DNA from: Ilyomonas sp965214235
GTDB taxonomy: Bacteria > Bacteroidota > Bacteroidia > Chitinophagales > Chitinophagaceae
Assembly (NCBI GenBank): GCA_965214235.1
Contig: CBDCBH010000002.1
Location: forward strand, 434,001-498,000
DNA length: 64,000 nt
Direction: 5' to 3'
Part shown: positions 62,831 through 64,000 of the stretch, in pieces
Position numbering within the stretch: position 1 is the stretch's first letter
How the letters are laid out: the number at the start of each line of letters is the position of its first letter
Program-made: the position numbers and the translations under genes
Notes under the pieces: model-generated
Database searches by the model: none
What the model saw: the letters and a program-made list of their open reading frames with translations, nothing else
What the model was told of the DNA's origin: nothing

Positions 62831-63508
62831 ATGAAAAAAGGATGGCAGGTTGCCTTGTTTATTATCCTCATACTCGTTGCCGATCAGGCACTCAAAATTC
62901 ATATCAAAACTACTTATTTTTTAGGTGAAGAACACAATATACTGGGTCGTTTTTTTAAGTTGCATTTTGTTGAAAACCCTGGCATGGCATGGGGCTGGAA
63001 GTTTGGCGGCAATTGGGGTAAAATCGCGCTTACCTTGTTTCGTTTGGTAGCTGTTATTCTTGGTATTTTTTATTTGCGCAGCATTATTCAAAAAAAATAT
63101 CATTCGGGCTTCGTTACTTGCGCTGCCCTCATATTTGCAGGTGCTGCCGGCAACTTAATCGACAGTATGTTTTATGGTATGATTTTCAACAACAGCGATT
63201 ATTTTATGCGCAATGTTGCGGTGATGTTTCCAAAAGGCGGCGGTTATGCCGGCTTTCTTCACGGGCAGGTGGTTGACATGCTTTATTTTCCTTTAATTGA
63301 TTCGCACTTTCCTTCGTGGCTGCCTGTTTGGGGAGGCGAAAATTTTGAATTTTTCAGCCCTGTTTTCAATATTGCCGATGCTTCCATTTCCGTTGGTGTA
63401 ATTGCCATTCTGTTATGGCAAAAAAGGTTTTTCCCCCAAAAAACAACTGCATTAACCAGCAGCCCTTCGGTGATTACCACATCGCCTGTTATCAACAAAA
63501 ATATATAG
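62831..63508 (+). CDS. lspA: Lipoprotein signal peptidase (signal peptidase II)
   Basis: ATG 62831 (MKKGWQVALFIILILVADQALK) starts the family; upstream codons are not part of it. The 225-residue protein has four transmembrane segments and the SPase II catalytic Asp motifs GNLIDSMFYG and FNIADASISVG, with FVENPGMAWG between helices 1 and 2. It cleaves the signal peptides of lipoproteins such as the SusD protein of this window. It is longer than the roughly 160 residues of E. coli LspA: a 30-40 residue loop before FNIADASI and a Thr/Ser-rich tail are typical of Bacteroidota. Confidence 0.93.
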   Translation: MKKGWQVALFIILILVADQALKIHIKTTYFLGEEHNILGRFFKLHFVENPGMAWGWKFGGNWGKIALTLFRLVAVILGIFYLRSIIQKKYHSGFVTCAALIFAGAAGNLIDSMFYGMIFNNSDYFMRNVAVMFPKGGGYAGFLHGQVVDMLYFPLIDSHFPSWLPVWGGENFEFFSPVFNIADASISVGVIAILLWQKRFFPQKTTALTSSPSVITTSPVINKNI

Positions 63509-63525
63509 CTAATCAGAACATAATC

Positions 63526-64000
63526 ATGGTTCAAACAGCAAGCATCAAACAAGATTGGATTCACTTCATTCATACCTTACAAGATGATATTTGCTATGCC
63601 CTGGAAGCCTGCGATGGCAAAGTCCGTTTTGTGGAAGATGCATGGCGGCGACCTGAAGGCGGCGGCGGTAAAACAAGAGTAATTACAAACGGAAATGTGT
63701 GGGAAAAAGGCGGCGTAAATACATCGGTTGTGTTTGGTAATGTTACCGATGCCATGCGTTTGCAATTAAAAATAAACGGTGCCAAATGGTTTGCCTGCGG
63801 GTTAAGTTTAGTGATACATCCCATTAATCCTTTTGTGCCAACCGTTCATGCCAATTACCGCATGTTTGAGTTATATAACAAAGAAGATGAAGTGATAGAC
63901 AGATGGTGGGGCGGTGGCACCGATTTAACGCCGTATTATTTGTTTGTTGAAGATGCCATCCACTTTCATAAAACCTATAAAAATACACTTGATAAGTTCG
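63526..64000 (+). CDS. hemF: Oxygen-dependent coproporphyrinogen III oxidase (3' end outside window)
   Basis: The frame from ATG 63526 runs off the end of the window after 158 codons. It shows the HemF family segments FVEDAWRRPEGGGGKTRVI, GVNTSVVFG, HPINPFVPTVHANYRMFEL and RWWGGGTDLTPYYLF. HemF turns coproporphyrinogen III into protoporphyrinogen IX using oxygen, so the organism has an aerobic haem route. It follows lspA by 17 bases, in the same direction. Confidence 0.93.
   Translation, partial: MVQTASIKQDWIHFIHTLQDDICYALEACDGKVRFVEDAWRRPEGGGGKTRVITNGNVWEKGGVNTSVVFGNVTDAMRLQLKINGAKWFACGLSLVIHPINPFVPTVHANYRMFELYNKEDEVIDRWWGGGTDLTPYYLFVEDAIHFHKTYKNTLDKF

Noticed and set aside
1..64000. CRISPR arrays, prophage, integrases or full insertion sequences
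   Set aside because: No regularly spaced repeats, phage structural genes other than the S74 domain, or transposase/integrase motifs were seen.

Overview
The window looks like a chromosomal piece of a Bacteroidota bacterium, most probably of the Chitinophagaceae or a close relative. The evidence is a SusC/SusD pair, several proteins with C-terminal type IX secretion (T9SS) sorting domains, a PorP/SprF-like protein, a MurF-Alr fusion, an Lhr-type helicase, promoters of the TTTG-N19-21-TAnnTTTG kind, and a fairly AT-rich base composition. The species is inferred from family resemblance only. Several genes appear to start at TTG or GTG.

Layout. 1-1.6 kb: the end of a secreted alpha-amylase-type enzyme and a 4Fe-4S/CDGSH protein. 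1.6-12.3 kb: a long leftward run holding four AhpD-like (carboxymuconolactone decarboxylase family) paralogues, an MFS transporter, a decayed MetE-like gene, SusC, SusD and a DUF3179 membrane protein. Spacing is tight, so most of it is probably one operon for import and oxidative handling of an unknown compound. 13-17 kb: a frameshifted prolyl oligopeptidase and two secreted alpha/beta hydrolases. 17.4-23.8 kb: a propeller-type sensor kinase, its LuxR-type response regulator, and a secreted fibre-like protein with an S74 chaperone domain plus a T9SS signal. Three copies of a TAACCC-type motif flank these genes.

23.9-37.6 kb is mostly housekeeping: tRNA-Pro, tRNA-Ser, dnaA, a split UshA-like 5'-nucleotidase, a helicase, an MBL hydrolase, a GNAT protein, hscA (two frameshifts), prfC, a Uma2 protein and purB. 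37.6-41.4 kb: mqnA, followed by an AT-rich glycan-modification stretch (methyltransferase, two glycosyltransferases, a FkbM methyltransferase remnant). 41.5-47.7 kb: secreted and membrane proteins and hydrolases, one of them frameshifted. 47.8-52.5 kb: purL, rfaD, a decayed Fic/Doc-type toxin-antitoxin pair and proC. 52.8-59.7 kb: a T9SS surface block with a 1616-residue PKD protein, a PorP/SprF protein and a tiny protein that is almost only a sorting domain. 59.8-64 kb: MurF-Alr, a WXXGXW-type lipoprotein, lspA and the start of hemF.

Two kinds of broken gene occur. The MetE-like gene and the Fic/Doc pair carry several lesions each and look truly decayed. The prolyl oligopeptidase, hscA and the 46-kb esterase are intact apart from single-base indels, which could be sequence errors. 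No CRISPR array, prophage, integrase or complete insertion sequence was seen. The most unusual unit is the AhpD-like/SusCD/MFS operon.
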